This document shows positions 29,597 to 37,586 of a stretch of DNA of 64,000 nucleotides, piece after piece (the first letter of the stretch is position 1; each line of letters starts with the position of its first letter). This stretch comes from UBA964 sp031382085 (GTDB taxonomy: Bacteria > Pseudomonadota > Gammaproteobacteria > Steroidobacterales > Steroidobacteraceae). The DNA is taken from assembly GCA_031382085.1 (NCBI GenBank), contig JANMYM010000030.1:1-64000 (forward strand), given 5' to 3'. The notes under the pieces are model-generated. The model did no database searches and was not told the origin of the DNA. It worked only from the letters and a program-made list of their open reading frames with translations. The position numbers and the translations under genes were made by a program.

Positions 29597-31114
29597 ATGC
29601 GGCAGGTGGGTCTCCTTTCCTTGCTGGTGTGGCTGCCGATCCTCGGCGGTTTCGCCGTGCTGGCGTTAGGTGAGCGCCGCGTCGCGGCGGCCCCCTGGCT
29701 GGCCCTGATCATCGCCCTGGTCACGCTCGGCGCGTCGGTGCCGCTCTACACCGGCTTCGACACCGGCACCAGTGCCTGGCAGTTCGTCGAGCGCCTGCCG
29801 TGGATCAAGATCTGGAGCGCCGATTACTACCTCGGCATCGATGGCATCTCGCTGCCGCTCATTCTGCTGACAACCGTGATCACTGTGCCGGTGCTTATCG
29901 CCGCCTGGACCGTGATCGAGCAACGCGTGGCGCAGTACTACGCCGCGTTCCTGATCATGGAAGGGCTGATGATCGGCGTGTTCTCATCGCTCGACGGACT
30001 GCTGTTTTATTTCTTCTGGGAAGCGATGCTGATTCCGATGTTCCTGATCATCGGCATCTGGGGCGGTCCGCGGCGCGTCTACGCGACGCTGAAATTTTTC
30101 CTCTACACCTTCCTCGGATCGGTGCTGATGCTGGTCGCGCTGATCTATCTTTACATCAAGGCGGGCAGCTACGAAATCGCCGCCTTCCACGCGTTGCCGC
30201 TGACGCTCAAGGAACAATTCTGGATTTTCCTCGCATTTTTCGCGGCGTTCGCGGTCAAGGTGCCGATGTTCCCGGTCCATACCTGGTTGCCGGATGCGCA
30301 CGTTGAAGCGCCGACCGGCGGTTCGGTGGTGCTGGCCGCCATCATGCTGAAGATGGGTGGCTACGGCTTCCTGCGTTTTTCCCTGCCCATCGCACCCGAT
30401 GCCAGCCGCTCGCTCGACATGTTCATCATTGCGCTGTCGTTGATTGCCGTGGTCTACATCGGCTTCGTCGCGCTGGTGCAGACCGACATGAAAAAACTCA
30501 TCGCGTATTCGTCAATTGCACACATGGGTTTTGTCACGTTAGGCTGTTTCATTGCCTTCGGGATCGTCACCCAGACTGGGATGACGCAGGGCGCTGGCAT
30601 GGGCATCGACGGCGCGATCGTGCAGATGGTTTCGCACGGCCTGATCTCGGGCGCGCTGTTTCTCTGTGTGGGCGTGCTGTATGACCGGGTCCACAGCCGG
30701 GAGATCGGCGCCTATGGCGGCGTGATCAACACCATGCCGATCTTCGGCGCCTTCATGGTGCTGTTTGCGCTGGCGAACTCCGGCCTGCCGGGGACCTCCG
30801 GTTTCGTTGGCGAGTTCCTGGTCATCATCGCCGCCTTCAATGCCAATTTCTGGTTCGCGTTCCTGGCGGCAACCACGTTGATCCTCGGCGCCGCCTACAC
30901 GCTGTGGCTCGTCAAGCGCGTCATTTTTGGTCCCGTGGCTAACAAACACGTGGCCGGACTGGAGGATCTCAATCCCCGGGAGTTCCTGGTGCTCGGCGTG
31001 CTGGCGGTCGGCGTGCTGCTCATCGGCTTGTGGCCCGCGCCGCTGCTCGATATCACCCAGGCCTCGGTGCAACACCTGGTTCAACAAGTGCTCACCAGCA
31101 AATTGCCGCTTTAG
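29597..31114 (+). CDS. nuoM: NADH-quinone oxidoreductase subunit M
   Basis: 505 residues, about 14 membrane helices. NuoM is an antiporter-like proton-pumping subunit. Landmarks are YYLGIDGISLPLILLT, FYFFWEAMLIPMFLIIGIWG, VKVPMFPVHTWLPDAHVEAP, and the Lys-containing MKKLIAYSSIAHMGFVTLG. The ATG at 29597 begins 5 bases after the nuoL stop; a longer frame from 29414 overlaps nuoL and is not used. Confidence 0.97.
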   Translation: MRQVGLLSLLVWLPILGGFAVLALGERRVAAAPWLALIIALVTLGASVPLYTGFDTGTSAWQFVERLPWIKIWSADYYLGIDGISLPLILLTTVITVPVLIAAWTVIEQRVAQYYAAFLIMEGLMIGVFSSLDGLLFYFFWEAMLIPMFLIIGIWGGPRRVYATLKFFLYTFLGSVLMLVALIYLYIKAGSYEIAAFHALPLTLKEQFWIFLAFFAAFAVKVPMFPVHTWLPDAHVEAPTGGSVVLAAIMLKMGGYGFLRFSLPIAPDASRSLDMFIIALSLIAVVYIGFVALVQTDMKKLIAYSSIAHMGFVTLGCFIAFGIVTQTGMTQGAGMGIDGAIVQMVSHGLISGALFLCVGVLYDRVHSREIGAYGGVINTMPIFGAFMVLFALANSGLPGTSGFVGEFLVIIAAFNANFWFAFLAATTLILGAAYTLWLVKRVIFGPVANKHVAGLEDLNPREFLVLGVLAVGVLLIGLWPAPLLDITQASVQHLVQQVLTSKLPL

Positions 31115-31121
31115 GTCCGCC

Positions 31122-32564
31122 ATGCATAACGCCCAATGGACACTCGCAAATCTGAAGCCGGCGCTGCCCGAAATGTGGTTGGCGTTTTCGATCTGCGTAG
31201 TGCTGCTGGCCGATGTGTTCGCCGGGCGCAGCCGCGCGCGCGTGACTCCGACACTGACGCTGTTCATGATCGCGCTTGGTGCCATGCTGACCATTCGTTA
31301 TGCGGCGGTCACGGAGCCAGTCCTGCTGTTTGCCGGGCTGTATATTGCCGATCCGCTCGCCACCACGCTCAAGCTCGCAGCGTTTCTTTTTGTTGCGGTG
31401 ACCTTGCTCTACTCGCGGCCGTCGCTGGAATCGCGCGGCATGCTGCGCGGCGAATACTATGTGCTTGCGCTGACCGCGCTGTTAGGCATCTGCGTCATGG
31501 TGTCCGCGAGCGGACTGCTGACCATGTACCTGGGCGTGGAGTTGCTGGCGCTGTCGCTGTACGCGATGGTGGCCTTCGATCGCGAATCCGGGGTCGCCGC
31601 GGAAGTCGCGATGAAGTACTTCGTACTCGGCGCGATCGCATCGGGCTGCCTGCTCTATGGCATGTCGCTCATCTATGGCCTGACGGGTTCCCTGCTGTTC
31701 ACCGATCTCACCGAGAAGCTCGGCAACAACCCCGGGCTCGGTGTCGTGTTGGGCGTGGTGTTCGTCGTGGTCGGCGTGGCCTTCAAGTTTGGCGCCGCGC
31801 CCTTTCACATGTGGGTGCCGGATGTCTACCACGGCTCACCCGCCGCGGTGGGCGCCTTCGTCGCGGCGGCGCCCAAGATCGGCTCTTTTGCGCTGGCGTT
31901 CCGCCTCCTGTCGCAGGGCCTGGGCAGCGTCGATGGCTGGTGGACCGAGATGTTCGGGATCATCGCCGTGCTGTCGCTCGTGGCCGGCAACCTGATCGCC
32001 ATCGCGCAGAGCAATCTCAAGCGCATGTTAGCTTACTCGGCGATCGGCAATGTCGGGTTCATCCTGCTCGGCTTCGTCGCCGGCACGGAGCAGGGCTATG
32101 AAGCCGCGCTCTATTACACGCTGGTCTACGTGCTGATGGCGCTCGGTTCCTTCGGCGTGATCTTGTTAGCCAGCCGCAGCGGTTTCGAGGCGGAGGAGAT
32201 CATCCACCTGCGCGGCCTGCATACGCGCGATCCGCTGCTGGCGGTCGCAATGCTGTTCCTGATGTTCTCGACCGCCGGCGTGCCGCCATTCGTCGGCTTC
32301 TGGGCCAAGCTGCAGATCTTCCAGGCGTTGTGGAATACGCAGCACACCGTGCTGCTGGTGATCGCCGCGCTGATGTCGGTGGTCGGTCTTTATTACTACC
32401 TGCGCATCGTCAAGATCATGTATTTCGACGCGCCGGCGGACATGCCGGTGAGCCGGGCAGGGCTGGGACTACGGCTGGTGTTGGCCATCAATGCGCTGGC
32501 GGTGCTGGTTCTGGGGCTGTTGCCGGGCGCGCTGCTGGATTTGTGCGCGCGGGTACTGTCCTAA
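31122..32564 (+). CDS. nuoN: NADH-quinone oxidoreductase subunit N
   Basis: 480 residues, about 14 membrane helices, the last antiporter-like subunit and last gene of the operon. Landmarks are MYLGVELLALSLYAMVAF, KFGAAPFHMWVPDVYHGSP, NLKRMLAYSAIGNVGFILLG and STAGVPPFVGFWAKLQIF. The ATG at 31122 gives the family length. With nuoA-M upstream, all 14 subunits of complex I are present in canonical order. A tRNA-fMet gene follows 74 bases after the stop. Confidence 0.96.
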   Translation: MHNAQWTLANLKPALPEMWLAFSICVVLLADVFAGRSRARVTPTLTLFMIALGAMLTIRYAAVTEPVLLFAGLYIADPLATTLKLAAFLFVAVTLLYSRPSLESRGMLRGEYYVLALTALLGICVMVSASGLLTMYLGVELLALSLYAMVAFDRESGVAAEVAMKYFVLGAIASGCLLYGMSLIYGLTGSLLFTDLTEKLGNNPGLGVVLGVVFVVVGVAFKFGAAPFHMWVPDVYHGSPAAVGAFVAAAPKIGSFALAFRLLSQGLGSVDGWWTEMFGIIAVLSLVAGNLIAIAQSNLKRMLAYSAIGNVGFILLGFVAGTEQGYEAALYYTLVYVLMALGSFGVILLASRSGFEAEEIIHLRGLHTRDPLLAVAMLFLMFSTAGVPPFVGFWAKLQIFQALWNTQHTVLLVIAALMSVVGLYYYLRIVKIMYFDAPADMPVSRAGLGLRLVLAINALAVLVLGLLPGALLDLCARVLS

Positions 32565-32594
32565 CTCCCTGAGCGGCAACAGCTTTTTTCGAGC

Positions 32595-32623
32595 GTGACG
32601 CGTCCAGACAACCTGTGTATCAT
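32595..32623 (+). promoter_or_regulatory. Promoter of the initiator tRNA gene
   Basis: GTGACG (32595-32600), a 17-base spacer and TATCAT (32618-32623), with a TG one base before the -10 (extended -10). Transcription would start about 9 bases before the tRNA. Confidence 0.5.
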
Positions 32624-32638
32624 CCGCGGCCCAACTGG

Positions 32639-32715
32639 TGCGGGGTGGAGCAGTCTGGCAGCTCGTCGGGCTCATAACCCGAAGGTCGCAGGTTCAAATC
32701 CTGCCCCCGCTACCA
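32639..32715 (+). tRNA. Initiator tRNA-fMet (anticodon CAT)
   Basis: 77 bases with an encoded CCA, the same length as E. coli tRNA-fMet and very similar in sequence. The anticodon stem-loop is TCGGG-CTCATAA-CCCGA, with the three consecutive G-C pairs that mark initiators. The acceptor stem pairs GCGGGG with CCCCGC but leaves T at position 1 opposite T at position 72. Initiators need an unpaired 1-72 position for formylation, normally C-A; a U-U mismatch is unusual. The D arm contains AGTCTGGCAGCTC. Confidence 0.95.
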
Positions 32716-32721
32716 ATAAAA

Positions 32722-32746
32722 AAAACCCGGCCCGGTGCCGGGTTTT
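32722..32746 (+). terminator. Intrinsic terminator after tRNA-fMet
   Basis: AAAACCCGGC (32722-32731) pairs with GCCGGGTTTT (32737-32746) around CCGGT. The A-rich left flank and T-rich right arm would let it work on both strands. The rest of the gap to the next gene (32747-32901) shows no further structure I can support beyond a GAGG ribosome site near its end. Confidence 0.85.
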
Positions 32747-32901
32747 GCATTTCCGGGGACGGGCCATTCGGGCCCGTATCTGCGGCCGCTTGGCAGGCAC
32801 TGCACGCAAATCCAAAGTGACCCGCAACCAGCGCGAGGATTAGCATGTCGCATCGCTGCCGCTTGGACCGGCGAACTAACACCTAATAAGAGGACCTGAC
32901 T

Positions 32902-33651
32902 ATGCTCTCACTCAGAAACAAACTAATAATAGCGGCGACGTTGGTCGCGTTGGCCGGCTGCGTCAAGCCGGCTTCAACCGCGGCTGATGACGCCGCAGTG
33001 CGTGCCGTCAATCCAGCCTGGTTTAAGGCCTATGACGCCGGTGACGCCGATGGCGTGGCGGCGCTGTATGCTGAGGATGCGGTGCTCAGTATTCCTGGCA
33101 TGCCGGCCATTCGCGGCCGAGCCGCGATCAAGGACGCTCTGGTCAAGGACATTGCCTCCACGCGGGAAGCTGGACTGGCTCAAAAAGCTGGCGACACGCC
33201 GGAATTCGGTGTGGCCGCCGACATGGCCTGGGAGTGGAGTACCTTTTCCCTTACCGACAAATCGGGCGCAACGGTCGATACCGGCAAGTACGTGACGGTC
33301 TTTGCCAGGAAGGACGGCAGGTGGCTGATCGTGCGCGACATCTGGAACACAAACTCAGCGCCGCCGCAGACTCACAGCGTGGTCGTGGCCGCGCGCGTGA
33401 ATGATGCGGTTAGGTGGGAAGAGGGCTTCCGAACCCACGCGGACCTTTTCAAGAGCTACTCGACGCAGAGTCCGGTGCGCTTCACGGTGACCAAGGCTAA
33501 CGAGGCGGCGGTTCTTTTCAGCGTCACCGATATGGAAAAATTCCAGGCAGCGATGGCCTCACAGGCCACGGCGGATGCGATGAAGATGGACGGCGTGAAG
33601 CGTGAGACGGTCAAGGAATACGTGTTTGACAAGGAATTCGCACTGCACTGA
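32902..33651 (+). CDS. Lipoprotein with NTF2-like (SnoaL/DUF4440-type) domain and C-terminal extension
   Basis: 249 residues. The N-terminus has a short signal ending in the lipobox LAGC (Cys about 20), so it is probably membrane-anchored outside the cytoplasm. Residues about 30-145 read like an NTF2-like DUF4440/SnoaL domain: AWFKAYDAGDADGVAALYAED, PGMPAIRGRAAIKDAL and KYVTVFARKDGRWLIVRDIW. The last ~90 residues (VVVAARVNDAVRWEEGF to the end) resemble a small alpha/beta dimeric-barrel type domain, an inference from pattern only. No enzyme function can be assigned. First gene of the accessory block; AAGAGGACC is its ribosome site. Confidence 0.75.
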   Translation: MLSLRNKLIIAATLVALAGCVKPASTAADDAAVRAVNPAWFKAYDAGDADGVAALYAEDAVLSIPGMPAIRGRAAIKDALVKDIASTREAGLAQKAGDTPEFGVAADMAWEWSTFSLTDKSGATVDTGKYVTVFARKDGRWLIVRDIWNTNSAPPQTHSVVVAARVNDAVRWEEGFRTHADLFKSYSTQSPVRFTVTKANEAAVLFSVTDMEKFQAAMASQATADAMKMDGVKRETVKEYVFDKEFALH

Positions 33652-33709
33652 TCCGTCTCTCCATGCGCCTCGGGGCGCTGCAGGCTGAACGACTCCCAGG
33701 AGCAAATGC

Positions 33710-34516
33710 ATGACTCATTTACTTTGCTCCCGGCAGTTCGCGGCGGACGGTGTCGCACTGGCGCGCGGCCTCGTGCCTGCGGCGCTTGTGCGCACGATCA
33801 ACCAAGAGATGCGCGCACGGGCAGCACGCGTCATGGACGCGCTTGGGCCCCGGCCGATCGGTATCGGCAGCAGGAATGGGTTCCTGGAACTGGTTCAGCG
33901 CTCGCCTGGCAGGTTTGATGTCCCGATGAGCGAGTCGGATCTGATGCCGATCTGGGGCGCGCAAGGCTCCACAGCACCGCAGGTGCCCTGGCTGGAGCTG
34001 GTTCGGTCTGTGCTGGGCCCTGATACGCGGCCTTCGTTCTGCGGGGTCGTATTCTCGCGACCCGGCTCGCCCGCGCAACAGTGGCATATCGACTCTCCTC
34101 ACGAGGCAGTGGAAGCCCGGCCAGCACACGCAGTGAATGTGCTACTCGCGCTGGCGGATATCCCGCTCGCGGCCGGTCCGACCGAGGTGGCGCGTGGCAC
34201 GCATCTGATGACCAATCATCTGGCGAGCCCGTGGCTGGACCGGGACGACCTTCTTTATCAATCGGAGACCGAGGTTACGCCAGCGGCATTGCGGCGCGCC
34301 AGGCACGCGCAGGACGCAGTCACGATGGAGTCCGTCGTGCAGGCGATGTCGGCAGGCGATTGCCTGATCTTCGACGACCGGATCCTGCACCGGGGCCTCG
34401 CCAACACCAGCGAGCAGGAGCGTTGGGTGGCGTACTTCAGCTACCTGCGGCCTCGCGCTGGGATGGATCGAATTGCAGACACGCACTTCGAAGCATCGAA
34501 GTCATTGTTCGGCTGA
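33710..34516 (+). CDS. Phytanoyl-CoA dioxygenase (PhyH) family protein
   Basis: 268 residues. The iron ligands of an Fe(II)/2-oxoglutarate oxygenase are visible: His-x-Asp in QQWHIDSPHE and a distal His in RILHRGLANTS, with a downstream Arg (QERWVAYF) suited to bind 2-oxoglutarate. Spacing fits the PhyH family. The substrate is unknown; PhyH members hydroxylate varied small molecules. AGGAG lies 7 bases before the ATG at 33710; an overlapping ATG at 33706 in another frame is not coding. No signal peptide, so cytoplasmic. Confidence 0.8.
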   Translation: MTHLLCSRQFAADGVALARGLVPAALVRTINQEMRARAARVMDALGPRPIGIGSRNGFLELVQRSPGRFDVPMSESDLMPIWGAQGSTAPQVPWLELVRSVLGPDTRPSFCGVVFSRPGSPAQQWHIDSPHEAVEARPAHAVNVLLALADIPLAAGPTEVARGTHLMTNHLASPWLDRDDLLYQSETEVTPAALRRARHAQDAVTMESVVQAMSAGDCLIFDDRILHRGLANTSEQERWVAYFSYLRPRAGMDRIADTHFEASKSLFG

Positions 34517-34546
34517 ATTGATTTTCCTGTGTGTATGCTACGGGCG

Positions 34547-35095
34547 ATGCGGATTCTCGTTGTCACCGGATGCCTTCTGACGTTCAGTCCCGGATTGCAG
34601 TCGGCTAACAACACGCAGAACTGCGTGACGATCGCGACGCCGAAGTCCGCGTTAGGGTACACCTATCAGCACCTTGAATCGACGGGCACGAAAACCGTGT
34701 ACACCGATCACTGGGAATCCGTGACGGAGACCGGCAGCCGGGTGCGCACCACGCGGGGCGGCGCCGTTGAATCGACGCTGTTTCGCCCCGGCATTGTCAG
34801 CGATCCCGCGTTTCGCGCCTGCGCGGGGTGCTCGTGGCGGATCCCGTCGGTGACGGCGAGCTATCGATCGCAGCAGACCACAGCATCGGCGACATCGCCG
34901 GCTGGAACGCTCAAGATCGTCGCAATTCGCGAGACGATAAATGTCCCCGCCGGGACATTTGCAACGGTGCATTACCTCCGAACGTCACAGTCGGTCGATG
35001 AGTACTGGAAGTCCATCGAGCACGGTGTCGTGGTGAAGCACATCGGCAGGCTGCCGCGTGCGGTGATCACTGACGTGCTGGTTGCAATCAAGTAG
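34547..35095 (+). CDS. Exported protein of unknown function
   Basis: About 182 residues from the ATG at 34547; ATG 34535 and GTG 34529 are in-frame alternatives. The N-terminus is a signal peptide (MRILVVTGCLLTFSPGLQSA) that could be cleaved after QSA; VTGC is also a possible lipobox. The mature part is Thr/Ser-rich with predicted beta strands and a Cys-x-x-Cys (RACAGCSW). Near the C-terminus is a VPAGTF motif followed by an aromatic strand (VDEYWKSIEHGVVVKHIG), a layout seen in some secreted beta-rich families such as DUF3108-like proteins. No function assigned. Confidence 0.6.
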   Translation: MRILVVTGCLLTFSPGLQSANNTQNCVTIATPKSALGYTYQHLESTGTKTVYTDHWESVTETGSRVRTTRGGAVESTLFRPGIVSDPAFRACAGCSWRIPSVTASYRSQQTTASATSPAGTLKIVAIRETINVPAGTFATVHYLRTSQSVDEYWKSIEHGVVVKHIGRLPRAVITDVLVAIK

Positions 35096-35105
35096 AGAAG
35101 CAATA

Positions 35106-36383
35106 ATGTTAGATCTGCAGCGCATTCGCGCCAAGTTCCCCGCGCTTGGCCTGCTCGATGAGGGCCAGCCCCGGGTCTATCTCGACAACCCGGGCGGCAC
35201 CCAGGTGGCGCAACAGGTGCTCGATCGCATGCAGCACTACCTGGTGCACCATAACGCTAACAGCGGCGGCGCATTTCGCACTTCACGCGACTCGGACACT
35301 TGTGTCGCCGCAGCGCGCGTGGCCATGGCGGACTTCCTGAACGCGTCGTCGCCGGATGAAATCGTGTTCGGGCAAAACATGACCAGCCTGATTTTTGCGA
35401 TCTCGCGTTCGCTGGCGCAGGGCTGGCAGCCAGGCGACGAACTGATCGTGACGCGCCTCGATCACGATGCAAACATTGCGCCGTGGCTGGCGGTGGCGAC
35501 TGACCGGGGGCTGACGGTCAAATGGCTGGACATCAATCCCGAAGATTGCACGCTGCGGGTGGACCAGTTGCAGTCGCTTCTAACGTCGCGCACCCGGCTG
35601 GTGGCGGTGGGCTTGGCATCGAATGCCGTGGGCACGGTCAACCCTGTGGCGGAGATCGCCGCGCAGGTACACGCGGCCGGCGCCCTGCTGTTCGTCGACG
35701 CGGTGCAAGGGGCGGCGCACGGCTCCACCGACGTGCAGCAGCTGGGTGCCGATCTGTTAGCCTGCAGTGCCTATAAATTCTTCGGCCCGCACCAGGGCAT
35801 CCTGTGGGGCCGCCAGGAGTTGCTCGACCGGCTGCCGGCCTACAAGGTGCGTCCGGCATCTGACAGGGCGCCGGGGAAATTCGAGACTGGAACGCAAAGC
35901 CATGAAGGCGTAGCCGGAGTGCTGGGCGCGGTGGACTACTTTGAGTGGTTGGGAAACGCCGAGGGCGCCGCGTACGCGGCACGGTTCGCGCATCTGCAGG
36001 GGCGCCGGCAGACATTGTCATGCGCACTGGCTGCTATCCAGGACTACGAGCGCACGCTCAGCGAGCGGCTGGTTGCAGGTTTGCAGCGCATTGCGGGTGT
36101 GCGTATCTACGGAATCACCGATGCACGACGCTTTGCTGAGCGCGTCGCCACGGTCTCATTCACGCTCGAGGGATATGCGCCGTCGCAGGTGGCGCAGGAA
36201 CTGGCTGGGCAAAACATCTATGTGTGGGACGGCAATTACTACGCAGTGGAACTGGTGGAGCGACTCGGACTGGCGCAGCACGGCATGGTGCGGATAGGCG
36301 CGGTGCACTACAACACGCCACAGGAAATCGACCGGGTGGTGCAGGCGGTGGAGGCTCTGGCCACGCGGCAAAGTTGTTTGTAA
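35106..36383 (+). CDS. Cysteine desulfurase-like class V aminotransferase
   Basis: 425 residues, fold-type I PLP enzyme of the class V aminotransferase family. It starts MLDLQRIRAKFPAL; YLDNPGGTQVAQQVLDRM, GQNMTSLIFAISRSLA, LDHDANIAPWL and FVDAVQGAAHG are family segments, and the PLP lysine is in ACSAYKFFGPHQG. It resembles the desulfurase-like group lacking a proven desulfurase role. At the place where SufS has its catalytic Cys (GHHCAMPL), this protein has GNYYAVEL, so classical desulfuration is doubtful. Its ribosome site overlaps the end of the upstream gene, suggesting one transcript. Confidence 0.8.
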   Translation: MLDLQRIRAKFPALGLLDEGQPRVYLDNPGGTQVAQQVLDRMQHYLVHHNANSGGAFRTSRDSDTCVAAARVAMADFLNASSPDEIVFGQNMTSLIFAISRSLAQGWQPGDELIVTRLDHDANIAPWLAVATDRGLTVKWLDINPEDCTLRVDQLQSLLTSRTRLVAVGLASNAVGTVNPVAEIAAQVHAAGALLFVDAVQGAAHGSTDVQQLGADLLACSAYKFFGPHQGILWGRQELLDRLPAYKVRPASDRAPGKFETGTQSHEGVAGVLGAVDYFEWLGNAEGAAYAARFAHLQGRRQTLSCALAAIQDYERTLSERLVAGLQRIAGVRIYGITDARRFAERVATVSFTLEGYAPSQVAQELAGQNIYVWDGNYYAVELVERLGLAQHGMVRIGAVHYNTPQEIDRVVQAVEALATRQSCL

Positions 36384-36410
36384 TATGTAGGCAAGGACAG
36401 GGGTACAACG

Positions 36411-37418
36411 ATGCACAACAATCTTGGCAAATCACTCTTGCTAACGCTGGTCACGTTTTCGGTTCCGGCACTGGCCGCCAAACCGTCCCCGGATTTCGAC
36501 ATCAATGCTGCACCGGCGCAGAACGCCAGTGCCTTCCTGAAGGCAGGGAAGCTCAACGGCCTTGCGGGCATCAAGCGCGTCGCCATTACGAATTTCCGGG
36601 TCGAGTTTGCGATGAGCAACACCGGTAAGTCGTCGTCCAGTTTCAATGGCGTAACGACCACCCGCTCGGACATCACGCTGACAGGAGTCAGTGACGATGA
36701 TCGCAAGGACATCACCGACCAGCTGTATGCGCGTCTCGTCAAGGAATTGACGGATGCAGGATTTGATGCGGTTCCCTATGACGAAGTCAAGGCGAACGCC
36801 AGCTATCAATCGCTCGGCCCGGTTCTCAAGGACACGCCGGATCTGGTCGGCACGCAGGGCGGTAAGTCGATCTTCATCGGCCCGCGTGGCATGCCGATCT
36901 ACATGAGTAACGACGACCGGCATTTGAGCCTCGGCACTGCGTTAGGCGGATTCAGTACGACCCAGCCGCAAAATATCGAGCCGCGCATCGCCGAGTCACT
37001 CAACGCGGCAGTGCTGCGGGTGACCATGGCCGTGGATTTTGCAGAGTTCAAGACGCGCGGCGGTATGTTTGCGTCGCAGTCATCGGTGAAGGGCAACATT
37101 GGCCTCGCAATGCTGCCCGAGCTGACGCAGATTCTTGTCGTGCTGCCTCAGGGCGGTCGTCCGCGCGTCACTCTCGACACCGGCATTGCGATGCAAGGCA
37201 ACGCCCTGACTGTCCAGGAAACTACGACCAAGGGGTCCAAGGTGGCGCAGGGCCTGGGCAATGCGCTCGTCATGTTAGCAGGCAAGGGCGCGACGCAAAG
37301 CATGAAGAAATTTGAAGCGATCGCTGACCCGAAGTTTTATGTGGAGACAATCTCGCAGTACGGCGGCGCAGTGGAAGCCGCGGCTGTCAGCTTGATGAAG
37401 ACCGCAGCGGGTCGTTAG
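36411..37418 (+). CDS. Exported protein of unknown function
   Basis: 335 residues with a signal peptide ending VPALAA-K (cleavage about residue 23). The mature protein contains KRVAITNFRVEFAMSNTG, a Ser/Thr-rich stretch, then SDDDRKDITDQLYARLVKEL and TDAGFDAVPYDEV. That alpha/beta pattern is reminiscent of CsgG/FlgT-like periplasmic domains, but the resemblance is only by eye. The C-terminal ~100 residues hold predicted beta strands. No catalytic motif is evident. It lies 27 bases after the PLP enzyme and before an S9 peptidase. Confidence 0.6.
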   Translation: MHNNLGKSLLLTLVTFSVPALAAKPSPDFDINAAPAQNASAFLKAGKLNGLAGIKRVAITNFRVEFAMSNTGKSSSSFNGVTTTRSDITLTGVSDDDRKDITDQLYARLVKELTDAGFDAVPYDEVKANASYQSLGPVLKDTPDLVGTQGGKSIFIGPRGMPIYMSNDDRHLSLGTALGGFSTTQPQNIEPRIAESLNAAVLRVTMAVDFAEFKTRGGMFASQSSVKGNIGLAMLPELTQILVVLPQGGRPRVTLDTGIAMQGNALTVQETTTKGSKVAQGLGNALVMLAGKGATQSMKKFEAIADPKFYVETISQYGGAVEAAAVSLMKTAAGR

Positions 37419-37586
37419 ATCGTTCGCATTGGACCGGCAGCGCGCCCGGTCAGCGTCCGGTGGAATATCGTCCTGGGGATCATGCCGCGAATCCTCAATA
37501 GGGAGAAACCTATGATTGCGAGCCGCAAAACCCGGATGGCGGCCGGACGGCAGCGGGGCGACGGCGGCCATTTTCGCGAGATTCCC

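Noticed and set aside
33706..33918. Short ORF overlapping the start of the PhyH gene
   Set aside because: It shares the ribosome site but lies in another frame from the well-supported dioxygenase and has no family features.
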